DNA from: Oscarella lobularis
Taxonomy: Eukaryota; Porifera; Homoscleromorpha; Homosclerophorida; Oscarellidae
NCBI RefSeq assembly: GCF_947507565.1
Contig: NC_089181.1
Location: 379,501-443,500 of the forward strand
DNA: 64,000 nucleotides
Direction of reading: 5' to 3'
This document shows positions 1-11,590 of the stretch, piece after piece. The position numbers and the translations under genes are program-made. The notes beneath the pieces are model-generated. The model ran no database searches and was not told the origin of the DNA. It saw only the letters and a list, made by a program, of their open reading frames with translations. Within the stretch, counting starts at the first letter, position 1. Each line of letters opens with the position of its first letter.

Positions 1-1122
1 CCTCTTTGCTCTTATTAGAAGACGTTTCTTTTCGAGATTCCGTCGCTAGTCGAGGCCTACAACAATTTTCAATATAGCCATAAGCAAGCTCTTAATCTAC
101 ATTTAGGGAGACAAGGTAAGGACGGAAAATTTCTCTCGTCGCCGCCGCCGCCGCCGCGAAATATTTTCTCCCCAAGGTCACAATCCTAAACCCATGTGGC
201 AGGCCATCAGTGACTCTATACGCGAAGTCATGCACGCAAAAGAGGACGGCATTAGGGAAATCGTACGCAAGCGCTTTTCACATCAGTATACTAATCGTGA
301 CGAAGCGCCTTGCCGTGATTGCAATTTTGACCTTTAGAAATTTCTTTGAGCTCGTTCGTTTTGATTTCATAATCGACGAAAAATTGAAGGTGTATCTTCT
401 GGAGGTACATCGTATTAATACGTACCTGGAAATCGGAGTTTACCTTCTTTTATAGGTTAATATGTCGCCCAATTTGTCTTCAGGTCACTTTGCTCCCAAT
501 AAATGGCTCTATGAACAAGTCACGCCCCAAAAAAAGACCTATTGATAAATTGTCTTACTCAACTTCTCTTGCAGATTGTCTACAATACATTGAAATTAGT
601 AGGATTAGCTTCGGCGACTGCCGCGCATCCAGCAGATGTGTACGTTTTGACGGTATATATTCTCCTCATGTTTTCTATTCTCTAGGTCGAAGGACGAACG
701 CGATATGCTGGTCAGTCTGCGCGACATTCAGGTGGCGAGCGACCGCTGCGCATCAGCGGAGTGCGACGATAACTGCAAGCCGGACGTGAGAGCGCTACAG
801 CTCCTCTTTCTCTCTGTAGTCAATTTTTTGATTTCTAGATCTGCCAACTCTGTCAACTGTGCCGAATCCCCTATTTTACAGACAGTGTAAAGGCCGCCTT
901 TCTAGAGCACGTAAACCGGGGAAACTACCGAAGAGTGATTCCTAAGCCACTGGTTAAAACGAATTCTAATTATATCCTTTCTACGTCACACAATTTTTGT
1001 AATAGGAAGAACAACCTTCCACTGTTGACGTCTCAAAAGCAATAAATTCCACTCAAAACAACCACCTAATGACCATGTGGTTTCGAGGGAAATGCGAACA
1101 GGACAAGACCTGGTGTACTTAG
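1..1122 (+). CDS. Tubulin tyrosine ligase-like protein, 3' part only (copy 1)
   Basis: C-terminal exons of a TTL-domain enzyme of the type that glutamylates or glycylates tubulin. The 5' exons lie outside the window. Spliced exons give the late TTL-domain signatures FFELVRFDFIIDEKLK, VNMSPNLSSGHFAPN and VYNTLKLVGLASA; the acidic residues and asparagine of the first two belong to the family's ATP/Mg site. The last exon ends with WFRGKCEQDKTWCT and a stop at 1120-1122, resembling the cysteine-containing end of nematode ttll-15-like proteins. Introns are about 50 bases with GT-AG borders. The complete version, with its membrane anchor, is the second copy at 17096-19339. The gene converges on TOGARAM1, whose stop lies at 1285. 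Family identity is firm; the substrate and the exact TTLL orthologue are not. Confidence 0.85.
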
Positions 1123-1284
1123 CCCGTCTGCCTATTTATTGATCGCGTGCAATTAAAATTACGTACAGTACAATTTCGTTCTTATTACCACTGCTGTCCA
1201 GCAACAGTTACGCGCGATGATGATCATTCGTCCTAAAACTGCATCCCACGGGGACCTGCGCACGATTCTATACATAGGGGAAGT

Positions 1285-4200
1285 TCAACTTGGACCGAAC
1301 GTGTCCAAAAGGGATTTGAGCGCCTGCTGATCGCGCGGGGGCAAGTGGCGAGCGCGGTCAATTAGACTTTGACCCATGTTGGCGTACATGATGTGAATGA
1401 GAGCGCACGCGGCCAGGCGCGCTTCGCCCGTCAGACTTGCGACGGGTTTGCCGCCGCCGCCGCCGCCGCGCGACGACACCAAATGCCAAATTACGGGGAG
1501 AACGTGCCGATGAACGAGCTTGGGATGACGCGGATGAACGGAATCGACCAAGACTATAAGGCCAGAAAAATTCGTTTTCGCGATTTCATTTGATTTTGTT
1601 ATACCTACATACCGGCAAGTTTTTCCGTCACGAAGGGCATCGCTTTGGAATTTCCGAATTGAACGACCGAAGCGAATGGCTGAATAAGAAGAGCATTATC
1701 TATACAGCAAATAGAAGATCAATAATTTTTTTAATTAATCGGTTCTGCCAACCTACCGACGAGACCTATAAGAGAACCAATGATATTCCTAGCCGATGTG
1801 CATATCGTCGGATTCTTCGAAGCGAGATTCGACGACAGCGCGGGCACCAGCAGACTGATGACGGGCTCGAGATAAGGCGCCAAGTGGGGAACCATTGCCT
1901 CAAAAGACTCCAATGCGTGAACGTTGACCTACGAAAGTTCGGCAATTGGAATTCGCCAGGATCAACGTCTACCGCGGAAACGTGCCTTGCTATTGGAATC
2001 CGTGAGTCGTGGCGTAAAATCGTCGAAGAGCTAATAAAGGAAAACCGTTATCCAGACCGGTCAAAAAAAAAGAAAAATAGAGACTCGCCTTTACTATGCT
2101 ATTTCCAACGGCACTCGTCGATGACTTGGATAGCTCAAGAACTTCCGTAACGGCGTCGTACCGTTCCTTCCAGTCGCTTGACGATAATCTTTTAAAGAGA
2201 GCAGTCAGGACGCCACCCTGCTGATCGCCGAACGGGTTTCCACTGGGACGCGGACGCGGAGGCTTTCCTCGGACGCTGCCGCTCTTGCTCATTACCGATG
2301 CGTCACTAGGAGATTTCTAATGCAGGCCAACGACGAAGAAGGAGTATATCGGCTAACCTGAAGTCCGATTTTGCTGACGACTGTCTTCCACTTCCAGCCG
2401 AATCCGGTCCGAGGCTCGAAGCGCGAGAACTCTGACTACCAAAGCTGTTTTTTCTCTTTACTGACGACACTTTTTCCGCCGGCAAATCGCCCAGACCCTA
2501 TCGAGAGCTCGTGAAAAACAACAATAATTCAAAACGATGACGATCTCTACCTTCGCCCTAAGACCGTCTTCAACGCCGAGTAATTGCCTCTGCATCTTTT
2601 CCGACAAGGCTCGCGACGAAATCCTGTCGAATTCCGGACTATCCATAAGACAATGTATCATAGCCCTTCCAAAATATCTAAGAGAGAAAATCGATCTCGC
2701 GGTTGTATATTTTTATTTCGGCGTGCTGACCTCGCCTGCGGAGACCCGTCCATCGTGAACTGAACGGCAGCCGAAACGACGCGTTCCGCCACGTCTCGAT
2801 ACGCCCCGTTCGTCATCCACTCGACGCCGACACTCTCCGTGACGGCGAACACGAATTGAGCCGTCATTTTCCGAATGACGGTACTGCGATGACTAAAGAC
2901 CAATCGTTTTTCCTCCCCTCTATTATTTTTATTAGAGAGTCGACCTCATTCCCGTTGCTAACAGTGCTTTGACGGCGGCCACAGGAGACACTCCGTTGAC
3001 CATTTGGCTTAACGCTTTCTCGACGTCTTGTCTAATAAATCCGCTCGATTCGCTTCCTTTCGTCAGAAGCGTACGCACGGAGAAATCCAGCTCCTAGACG
3101 CACGAGGGAGAGAGAGACTATAGAGCCCTTATGATAAAAGAAACGCTATTTTCGAACCGTATCCATCAGCTTTCCCAAAGACACGTAAAGATCTCCCAAG
3201 CACTGGATGGCCACGCGAGCGACAGAACTGCGCAGATTCTTAATCTCCGTCACGACGGCCATTCGAATTTGCTTCAAGTGCGCGCCGAGAACGTCCGGGT
3301 GATGGAGAACCAATCGCCGAACCAGCGTCAATCCTTCGCACTTGACATCCCTGAGAAAACCATCAAGCAAAAAAATAAATAAAACGATTCCCTTATACCA
3401 ATCTTCCGACGTCGCGCCGATGTACCGAAGCGCATCTCTCAACGCACTCGTCGGATTGGCGCACGGTTCCAGCACGTCGTCGACGGGCTTGTCGCCGCCG
3501 CCGCTCAGCACCGATTCCCCGCGATCCGGCGTCCGACTCGTCTTCCTCTCGCGCCACGTCGACGGCGGCGACGTCACCGACATGCGTCCCGTCGTCGGCC
3601 CAAACTGAACGGACTCCTCCGACGGCGTCCGCTGTCGTCGCACCCTACGCGAAAAGGATGAGTTTTCTTTTTCAAATTTGACGGCGACGTCTTACGTTCG
3701 TCTCGCTTCGTTCTCTTTACTTTTCACCGTCAACCGTTTCGTTAAACTGTCGGAAAATTTCGGCTGTTGAGTCGGCGTTTCGACGTTGAAGTCCGGAGAT
3801 TCGATGCCGTCGCCGCCGGCGATCGCTCCTGGACGTTCGTTCGCTTCGAATTTCTTCGACAAAGATTTCATTGTCATCGATTGATTTAGCCGGTTTCCTT
3901 CAATGGTCAAATCCTGACTCGTTTCCACTCGTTTCGTTCGACTTCTCGGCGGCAGATTGTAATCGACTCGTTGTGACGGAGCAGAAGGAGACGGAGACGG
4001 AGACGGCGGTTTGGACAGGCGATTTTTTAGGCTCGGTGAAAACGACGGCAACGGTTGAACAAGAGAAGCGGCGTCTGGCTTCGAAACATTTGTCGAGAAG
4101 CCGGAAGAAAGCGTTTTCACAGATTTTCGTCGTTCGGGTGGCGAATCTCGTAGAGCGGCGGCGACGGCGACGGGATGCGGCCCGTTCGCGTTGGGAGACG

Positions 4201-6889
4201 CCTAAAAACCAATTAAAAAAATTTCGAATTAGGGAATATAGCTTTCGCGTACATTTTCACTCGACGCTGGCGAACCGTCGGAGCTCTCTTCCACTTTAGC
4301 AGACGAATAACTTCCCTGTCCGCTGTCGGACGACGACGACGTGCGAAGAAGCATCTCCGCCGGACTCTCCGGCGACGATCGATTAATGTCTCCGCCGCCG
4401 CCGTCGACGACGTTTTCCCCTATTAATTCCCGATCCGCCGCGATGCTTTTTAGCGATGCGGCGCGAAGCGTCTCGGCGCGTTTCTTCGTGCTTTGAGCCA
4501 AAACGACGACGGGCTCGTCGACTCGTTCCCGCTGGCGCAATCCGTCAATGATTTTCTCGCGGTCCTCTTCCAGCGATACGCTACGTAACGCTTTTCTGAC
4601 GCGAGGCTTCGGTATCGACGGTTTTCTCTGAATCGGCATCGATGCGACGCCGCTCACGCCGCCGGCACCGTCGTCGTCGTCGTCGACGACGGTACCGGAC
4701 GGCGAGTGACTTCGACTCTTCGCCGCCGGACGTTGATTCAACATCGTCAAATATTTTTCTTTGGCTTGAGAAGGAGGCTTCGCCGCCGCCGCCGTTTCTT
4801 CGACGGACGGTTTACGGCGACTCGGGTTCGCCGCCCCATTCGACTTGGTCATGGAACCCGGTCTCGCCATCGTCGCTTTCCTACGCAAAGGCGTCGATAC
4901 ACTCTGCTGAGATCCAAGTCGTTGAGATCGCGGTTCTGATCTCTGCTCTTCCGTCAGGGTCGCTTCTTCTTCTTCTTCTTCTTCTTCTTCTCCTTTCGAC
5001 TTTTTTCTTCCGTGTCCTGACGCCAGCACTGGCCTCTGTCTCGGCCACGACTGAGATAGGCTATCGTTGCTCATCAGCAAATCGTCAATGTCTTGTTTTC
5101 CTAATGACGGAAAGAGGTCTGTTCTTGCCGGCATCGTGGCTAGCGGTTTCAAAAGCGGCTTCGCTCCCATTTCACTACGACGAACGCTCTTCCGAGACGC
5201 TCCACCGCTTAAATCTCCAACTCTTCCGCCACTACGCATCGAAGTCCGACTCGACGTCGCCGCCGCGGCGTTTAACTTTGACATGTGCAACTCAGCGTAG
5301 GATCCCTGCGATGTGGGCGCCGGCGGATTCATCGCTTGAGCGAGACTGACGTACGACGACGATCCGTCGCCACTCGACGGCGTCGGACTGCTTCGCGGCG
5401 ACAAGGCGACAATCCGTTCCCTCTCATTCCACGACATCTTCGCCTTGAGCGGAGGCCGCGACGACGACGACATTTGAGCACCTTGCGACTGTCCACTTTT
5501 CTCTTTCGCACTTCCCACCGATCGGCCGTCCTTCACCCACGGCAATCGTTTACCGGCACTGCAATACCGACGCGGCGTCGGCACCGAAGCGACGGGATTC
5601 ATGCTCGGCATCTTAGCCGGCGTCGATACGACGGACCCGTTGAAATCTCCCGTCGTCGTCGTCGTCGCCGTCGCACCGCTGCCGGCACTCGCACTGCTCG
5701 CGCTCGCCGAAACATTTCCCGGCGCGGCGAGTATCCAATCGATATCCGGACCGGAGACGGACGGACGATGAGCGGCGACCGACGTCGCCGACGATATGGG
5801 AACGGGATTGGCGTGTTCGACGAGACCGTCAGCGTTGATGCGCGGCAATTGACGTCGAGCGAGTCGCGCTTGAACGGCGGCCATGACGCCCGCCTGTCCG
5901 CCGCCGGTTCGCGCGTCGAACGTTCGCTCGGCGCGCGCGACGGCGGCGACGAGCGGCGTCAGATTGCCGGAGCCGAGACTCGAGGCGAGTACGGCGAAAA
6001 GTTCGAGACTCGCTTGTCGAACGCGCTGCTTGTTGTCGATGAGAGTCAGCGCCGTCGCCTCGACGACGGCGGGCAGATCGAATTCGTAGCGCGGATAGGT
6101 GAGAAGAGCGGCGACGATGATGTTGAGCGCCTCTTCGCGCACCTTCGAATTTCGATGTTTCAAGGCGGCGGGAAGGAGAGCGTCGAGAACGGGTTTCGGC
6201 GTCATGGCCTGCATGAGTCGCGTGAACACGCGCATGTTCGCCTGACGAACGATTTTGTTGTCGCCTAATTTTTTCGATAGGCCACCGACGAGTTTTCCCA
6301 GAGACGATTTCAGAGCGAGACTCGCTTTACCGACGAGCTGTTCGACGATGTCCAACGTTGTGAGTGTCACTTTGAAATTGGAGTCGTCGAGAAGGAGACC
6401 GACGAAGTCGATGAAGGAGCTCAGGTGAGGCATGAGAACGCGCGCGTCCGTCATGACGTTGATGAGCGTCGCCAACTCGTTGATGCCGTGAACGCGAACT
6501 CGCCAATCCTCCGCGTCTCGAAGTCGTTTCATCGTAGAGTCCGGGATGAAACCGAATGATAGCGATGACGACGACGACGTTTCCAATACCGGTGAATCGA
6601 TCACGTGACCATTTCTTTCCTCTGTCGGCGTCGTGACTGGATTCGTCGTCGTCGCCGCGGTCGCCTTGCCGACGAGATTGCGATAGACGCGAGCGTGCGC
6701 GTCGGGTAAGCGCGCGAGACACGAATTAAACGTCGGCACGCCCATCGCCTCTTTGAGCCGGTCCAGACAGGCGATGACGACGTCACTTGCCGTCGCCGCT
6801 TCGTCGCTCGTCAAAACACGAATCAACGACTCGATATTTTTCGTCGTCGTCATTTCGGCACGCGTCGGCATCAGACCGGCGACGACGTG

Positions 6890-6920
<31 letters not shown>

Positions 6921-7339
6921 AAAAAGGCGACGACGATGCGAGCGCGCGTCGCGCCGCCGTCGCTCGAATTGCGCGCGTACGACTGAAGCGTTTGATTCGC
7001 CGCTTTTCGTAGGGCGACTTTGCCGTCGAGCGCGTTGGCGACGAGTCGCGGTACGAGCGATGCGACGAGCGCGTCGAGATGCGAATCGTCGCGCAAATGG
7101 GGCACGAGTTCGCTGACGAGTTGGACGGCCTGGTGGCGCACGTTCCACGCGCTGTCGGCGAGACCGCTGTCGATGACGCGCGCCAGCGCGTTGCGACTCG
7201 ACTCGCGTGCGAGATCGACGCGACCGCCGCGAAGCGCCGTTCGCACTTCTTCGATCGCTTGAACGCGCGGTCCGCCGGTCGACGGGGGCTTCGAGCGATC
7301 GACGAACGCTTCGCTTTCGGCGTCCATTACCAGCAACAT
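1285..7339 (-). CDS. TOGARAM1: TOG-array ciliary microtubule protein, TOGARAM1/crescerin (copy 1)
   Basis: Acts inside cilia, where TOG domains bind tubulin and set axonemal microtubule length. A first exon of about 1,035 codons (7339 to about 4245) holds HEAT-type TOG repeats: a first array in residues 1-200 and a second from about 270 to 460, with helices such as LRDAEDWRVRVHGINELATL. A long Ser/Arg-rich low-complexity linker with an E-rich run follows. Later exons carry two more TOG arrays, including LTLVRRLVLHHPDVL and LVPALSSNLASKNPTI, and end in HVLPVIWHLVSS then FGPS-stop. Estimated length is about 1,700 residues, close to human TOGARAM1, with the same order of TOG domains. At least two introns appear to use GC donors (near 2090 and 1980). 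A start at 7327 is an alternative to 7339. The gene is divergent from ZMYND10. Confidence 0.92.
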
Positions 7340-7475
7340 GGAGAACTCCTGTCAGAAATTGGGGGAGAGGCACGCGCGCTCGCCGCGTCGCACGTCAACA
7401 AAAAAACTAGGCGATGCGAGCCGTAATAGCGACCGTCGATCGGCGAATCCAGGTGTCGAGGGTCGTTCGATGACG

Positions 7476-7482
7476 GTAAACA
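7476..7482 (+). promoter_or_regulatory. Forkhead-type site GTAAACA (copy 1)
   Basis: Exact core GTAAACA, the binding core of FOXJ1 and other forkhead factors, within the TOGARAM1/ZMYND10 divergent promoter. It is conserved in the second copy at 25701-25707. A 7-base motif can occur by chance, so the support comes from its pairing with a second forkhead core and an X-box in one short promoter. Confidence 0.4.
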
Positions 7483-7704
7483 CAGCGTATGGTAATTGTA
7501 TCGGCGAGAAGTTCGCTTCTGCAGAAGGGGAATCACTTATCGCTGCATGTGCGCATGAGCGCGTTGTCAAGACACCTCTGTGACATCAAAGACCTCGCGT
7601 CCACAAAGCTTCTCTCTAGTTATTTAGACCTGCATTCTATCGTTTGATTTCTGACGAATTTTTGTACATGAAAAATCGACGATGTATTCATCATTGTAAC
7701 CTGT

Positions 7705-7711
7705 TGTTTAC
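7705..7711 (-). promoter_or_regulatory. Forkhead-type site, TGTTTAC on plus strand (copy 1)
   Basis: This is the reverse complement of GTAAACA, 73 bases upstream of the ZMYND10 start. The second copy keeps it at 25930-25936. It reads as a forkhead core on the minus strand. Confidence 0.4.
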
Positions 7712-7753
7712 GATGTATTTATACGGGCGTTATATTAATCGGTGACGTAAGGC

Positions 7754-7767
7754 GTAGCCAAGGCAAA
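7754..7767 (+). promoter_or_regulatory. RFX X-box-like site (copy 1)
   Basis: GTAGCC-AA-GGCAAA matches the RFX X-box (GTTGCC, two-base spacer, GGCAAC) with one mismatch in each half-site. It lies 16 bases upstream of the ZMYND10 start codon. RFX factors drive ciliary genes across animals and ZMYND10 is a known target in flies, so position and gene fit. It is identical in copy 2. Confidence 0.55.
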
Positions 7768-7783
7768 CGTTCGACGCTTTCTA

Positions 7784-9484
7784 ATGGCAGAGGCCTTTCT
7801 CTTTGCTCCCGAAGCCGAGTCGTACGTGGAAGGATTGCGTTGCTTTCCTCTGCGCGACATTGGATCGTCGAGGTATTCAATACACGCACGAAAAGGTCGA
7901 AAAATGCACGTCTTCTTCGGCCAGATGGATCGTTCAGCACGATCAGCTCGAAAAGTTGAACTTACAGGCAAGCACTGTAGAGACAACTAGCAGAAGGAGT
8001 AGATGGCTCCATTTCTAGGCTGCACTCAGCGCAAAAAGGCAAGAGGATGAATTTATAAAGGAGAGCCTCGTTTCGCACGAGAAAGTGAACCTGTCACAAG
8101 AAAAAGATTCACGAGATGGGACGCACTTTTAGATGTCGATACTGATCTACGAACTCATTTGCATCGAAGTGTGGAAATCGCGTATTTTTCCACTATTGCT
8201 CAAATCTCGAGTTGAACCAAAACAAACGTTTCCGTGCTACATTGTCGTAAGGGGAATTCGTTGTCTAAATTTCCCTTGGAAAGGAAATTCTTTTTCGTAG
8301 TTGTATCACGAAGCGACTTTGATTAGTCTATTGGAAACAGTTCTTTATCACGAAGTGAGATTTTGATTAGTCGCGTGGAAGAGCAGCCTTACTACTATAT
8401 ATTCGTGTAGGACGTCGTCCAAGCATGTGATGATGTACTTCTTGACTTGGCAGAATACTGCTCCTCTCGAATCATCACATTGGCATCTCGGTATACCGTA
8501 TACAAAAGAGTCGAGTTTTCTTAATTGAACTTTGTAGACATAATGATGGAGAATGCTTTTATGACGAGAATGAACGCGCTTCCAAGGAATCTATTTCCGG
8601 AATTGACGTGAGCCTTCTCTGATCAATACTACAGTGAACTTGATTGCTAATCGTTTAGGAACTGAAAAGGCAATACAAACAGATATGGTTTCAAGTGACA
8701 GTCAAAGCTGTTTCAATCCTACGTTACATAATCAGTAATTTATCAAGGTAGTGGAGCAGCAGTGGGTCTTCTACGTGCACAATGATTAAATAAAAATCAT
8801 CTTATTATAGCTTGCCTGTGAGCATCGCTACGCGATTACTAAATACCCACGGTATGGGCAAATAGCAATGCTATAATGGAAGATAGACTCTTTTTTCCAG
8901 ACATTATTTCCTGTCTGGTTGAACTCGTGGACAAACCACCTTGGACTCACCAAACGAAAGACGGAAAAATTGTCAGGTACACTGAAGCCAAGTGGTGTCC
9001 CGTCCACGAGAGAGAAACTATGGCAGTTACGAAGACAGAAGCGCAGGTAGCACAAAGACGTCTCTTCTTTCCTCAGCAAATTCATCTTTTTCAAGGTGTG
9101 GCTGGCACTTCATCACTTGCTCATGGATCCCGAGTGCCAACGAAAGTACAACTACAGCGATCACAGAAAAGCGATTGTATTGAAAGTAATGGCACTTCCC
9201 TTTTCATTTACTTCACTACACGCTTCTGATTAAGCTGCGAGGAAAACTGAATGAAGTGCTGCTCGACCAAATTCCAGTACTGAGAGACTTGCAAAGATAT
9301 CTGGAGCATCTTGCTGTCCTAGACATTCCCCCGCCCAGAGAAGAGCTCATATTGGAGCAGGTAGACAAAAGAATCCCTCCTCCCTTCTGATTCTAGTAGT
9401 GGAGGAAACGCTGTTAATTAAGGTTCCAGAAATTAGAGAGAAACTTATTCAAGACAACAAAGGCAAGTGGAAAGAAATAGCTAC
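7784..9484 (+). CDS. ZMYND10: Dynein-arm assembly factor ZMYND10, cut by the gap (copy 1)
   Basis: Cytoplasmic co-chaperone-type factor needed to preassemble axonemal dynein arms. Starting at MAEAFLFAPEAESYVEGL, the spliced exons follow vertebrate ZMYND10: FPLRDIG, QHDQLEKLNLQ, VWKSRIFPLLLKSRVEPK, LISLLETVLYHE, DVLLDLAEYCSSRII, PCLLVELVDKPPW and VPEIREKLIQDNKGKWKEIA. The reading stops in the N run, so the C-terminal MYND zinc finger is missing here; copy 2 has it. Introns are short and GT-AG. The start codon follows an X-box-like site by 16 bases. Confidence 0.9.
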
Positions 9485-9684
9485 NNNNNNNNNNNNNNNN
9501 NNNNNNNNNNNNNNNNNNNNNNNNNNNNNNNNNNNNNNNNNNNNNNNNNNNNNNNNNNNNNNNNNNNNNNNNNNNNNNNNNNNNNNNNNNNNNNNNNNNN
9601 NNNNNNNNNNNNNNNNNNNNNNNNNNNNNNNNNNNNNNNNNNNNNNNNNNNNNNNNNNNNNNNNNNNNNNNNNNNNNNNNNNNN
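9485..9684. other. Assembly gap of 200 Ns
   Basis: Exactly 200 Ns, a scaffolding placeholder rather than a measured length. It cuts ZMYND10 copy 1 on the left and the hydantoinase/DUF917 gene on the right. The sequences on the two sides may not be adjacent in the real genome. Confidence 0.99.
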
Positions 9685-11204
9685 GGACGATGATCCGGTG
9701 GCGTCCAATCTTCTCCACTCCGCTTTATCTCTGCCCCCGTTCAATCAAACGGCTTCGGAGCCCAACGTCGATCCGTCGACGGGAGAATGGATTTTGACTG
9801 GCTACGACGTCGAGTGCGTTGCCGTCGGCGCCGGCATTCTCGGTTGCGGCGGCGGCGGAAGTCCGGAATTGGGTCGTCTGAGGGCTCTGGAATCACTCGT
9901 CAAAGGCAAACGCATCAAAGTCGCCACAGACCTTCCAAGTACGAACCAGCGAATTAGTCCACGCGCTGATTATCTCTTATTCGTAGACTAAATGACTCCG
10001 ACCTTGTCGCTCCGATTGCTTTCATGGGAGCTCCCACAATTGTAGCGGAGAAACTCGTAGGCGGACGAGAATTCCACGACGGCATGACCGTCATTAACAG
10101 TCTCCTAAACGCCGGTACGCACTCCGCCTTTCTCTCCAGAATCAAGAACCATGTTCTTTAAGGAATCGGCGGTAGAAACGCAACGTTTCCTCTACCACAC
10201 GCCTGCAACATCGCCGTCTCTAGTCCATCACCCGGTGGTCATCACACCAAAAGAAGACTTTATAAAGACGACGTCGAGTGGAAAAGTCGTCGCTGTCGTC
10301 AGTTGCGAAATCGGCGGAATGAACAGTATCGAACCGCTCATACTCGGCGCCGACGTCGGACTTCCGGTGATCGACGCCGACGGCATGGGTCGCGCTTTTC
10401 CGGAATTGCAAATGTTCACGCCGGCCATATACGGAGCAAATCTCGGACCGTGTTGTCTTGTGAGCGAGAAAGGCGAATGCGTGCCGGTAATCCACGTTGA
10501 CACGGCGAAGCAGCTCGAAGACTTCATGAGAATGCACACCGTTAGAATGGGGTAAGTAAGAAGGGAGAAAGTCTCAAGTGGAGAACCCTCGTTCTTTTAT
10601 TCAGCTGCTCGGCGGCCGTTCTCTTCGGACCGTTGACGGTTGCCGACGTCAAAACGAAAATGGTTTGGGGATCGCTGACGAGAGCTCGTCGACTCGGCGA
10701 CGCCGTCTTGACGGCACAGAGAAAAAAAGAATCGCCGGTCGCCGCTATTCTCAGCTGCGAAACGGGCCGTCTCCTTATTTTTGGAAAGGTACGCACTCAT
10801 CCATCCATCCAGCATATAAATCTCCCTATTCCAGATCGTCGACGTACTGAAAACGACGGAGAAGGGATTTTCAAAAGGCCACGTCATCGTCAAAGGCTTC
10901 GATTCGTTCGCCGACGCGACGGTCTACATCGCCTTGCAGAACGAATTCATCGTCGTGCGTCGACGCTTCGTCGACGGCCGTCTCGGCGTCGTGCTGGCCA
11001 GCGTGCCGGATCTGATCACGATCATCGACTCCGATACCGGGTATCCGATATCGACGGAGGAGGTGAAGTACGGCTTACGCGTCGCCGTGCTCGTTCTCGC
11101 CGCTCATCCCATGTTGCGCACGAAACGCGCTTTGCAGTTCGTCGGACCGGCGGGCGTTCGGTTACGACGACGTCGAGTTCGAGTCCATAGCAGAAGATTC
11201 CTAA
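9685..11204 (+). CDS. Hydantoinase-type protein, C-terminal DUF917 (S-Me-THD) half
   Basis: Matches the DUF917 domain that follows a hydantoinase/oxoprolinase A domain in bacterial and fungal proteins. Visible signatures are GILGCGGGGSPELG, LNDSDLVAPIAFMGAPTI, CEIGGMNSIEPL and PVIDADGMGRAFPELQMF. The N-terminal catalytic half would lie in or before the gap. Two places break the reading frame. The first intron (GT at 9939, exon resuming at 9987) joins one base short. Near 11151 one extra G shifts the frame: without it the protein ends in AFGYDDVEFESIAEDS and a stop at 11202-11204, a normal family ending. Sequence errors at a contig edge or a decaying gene are both possible. The substrate is unknown; related enzymes hydrolyse cyclic amides. 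Confidence 0.75.
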
Positions 11205-11590
11205 AACTCGATTTATTAGAATATAGAGCGCTACGCTGATACCCCCCAGGTTCTTTGCGTTTCTACAAGCCAGCTGCTTTGGGCTCTGTGGGACGACGTT
11301 TGCTGACAATAAACCGTTTCGCTGGTGCACACGTCTTACTGTTCATTGCCTCTGGTTTGATGAAATCTTGACTTGTCGTCGATAACGGGAGATCTAAACA
11401 CTTCATAGATATCTTGACTCTACGCTGAGAAAGGCGACTCACTCCCTGAGTGATCCACATGAAAAAAGTGAGTCGTCTCGGCCGCTCGATTTCTTCGTTC
11501 ATCAACCTCTATAACCCTTTTCTGCATATCAGTGAGCCTTGAGTATAAAAAAATAAAAACACGAGAAGAGCGCTTCTATATTTTTTTTTC
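11205..11590. other. Intergenic stretch between DUF917 gene and EF-hand gene
   Basis: About 390 bases between convergent genes, presumably both 3' UTRs. The minus strand has an 80-codon open frame (11505 to 11263) of no recognisable family and without flanking exon signals. I do not call it a gene. Confidence 0.5.

Larger units (their letters stand above)
7340..7783. promoter_or_regulatory. Divergent promoter of TOGARAM1 and ZMYND10 (copy 1)
   Basis: There are 444 bases between the TOGARAM1 start (minus) and the ZMYND10 start (plus), with no open frame that looks real. The interval holds one X-box-like and two forkhead-type motifs, listed separately. Both flanking genes are ciliary, so a shared RFX/FOXJ1-driven promoter is the natural inference. 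The second copy at 25564-26008 keeps all three motifs. Confidence 0.6.
1..9484. repeat. Long near-identical repeat, copy 1 (pairs with 18221-27711)
   Basis: The whole interval recurs from base 18221, beginning in a TTLL intron and running through TOGARAM1 into the ZMYND10 exon that is cut by the N gap. The offset drifts only from 18220 to 18227 over 9.5 kb because of small indels: GCC-triplet number near 140, codon repeats in TOGARAM1, and short intron runs. Substitutions are scattered and mostly silent, for example GTC versus GTA in TTLL near 712. Exons, introns and intergenic DNA are equally similar. This fits two alleles better than an old duplication, and the copy ends exactly at the assembly gap. 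Confidence 0.95.

Noticed and set aside
5285-6268. 327-codon Arg-rich open frame antisense to TOGARAM1 (also 23509-24492)
   Set aside because: It is the complement of a TOGARAM1 exon rich in CGA/GAC codons, has no domain, and the TOG-encoding frame on the other strand is clearly the real one.
6783-7373. 196-codon Arg-rich frame overlapping the TOGARAM1 start (also 25007-25597)
   Set aside because: Same strand, shifted frame of the first TOG exon; composition is pure Arg/Ser shadow.
8876-9229. 117-codon frame within ZMYND10 (also 27103-27456)
   Set aside because: It is partly a real ZMYND10 exon read on through introns; the spliced gene model explains it.
9399-9991. Open frames running through the N gap
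   Set aside because: They exist only because Ns are read as unknown residues; they join ZMYND10 to the DUF917 gene artificially.
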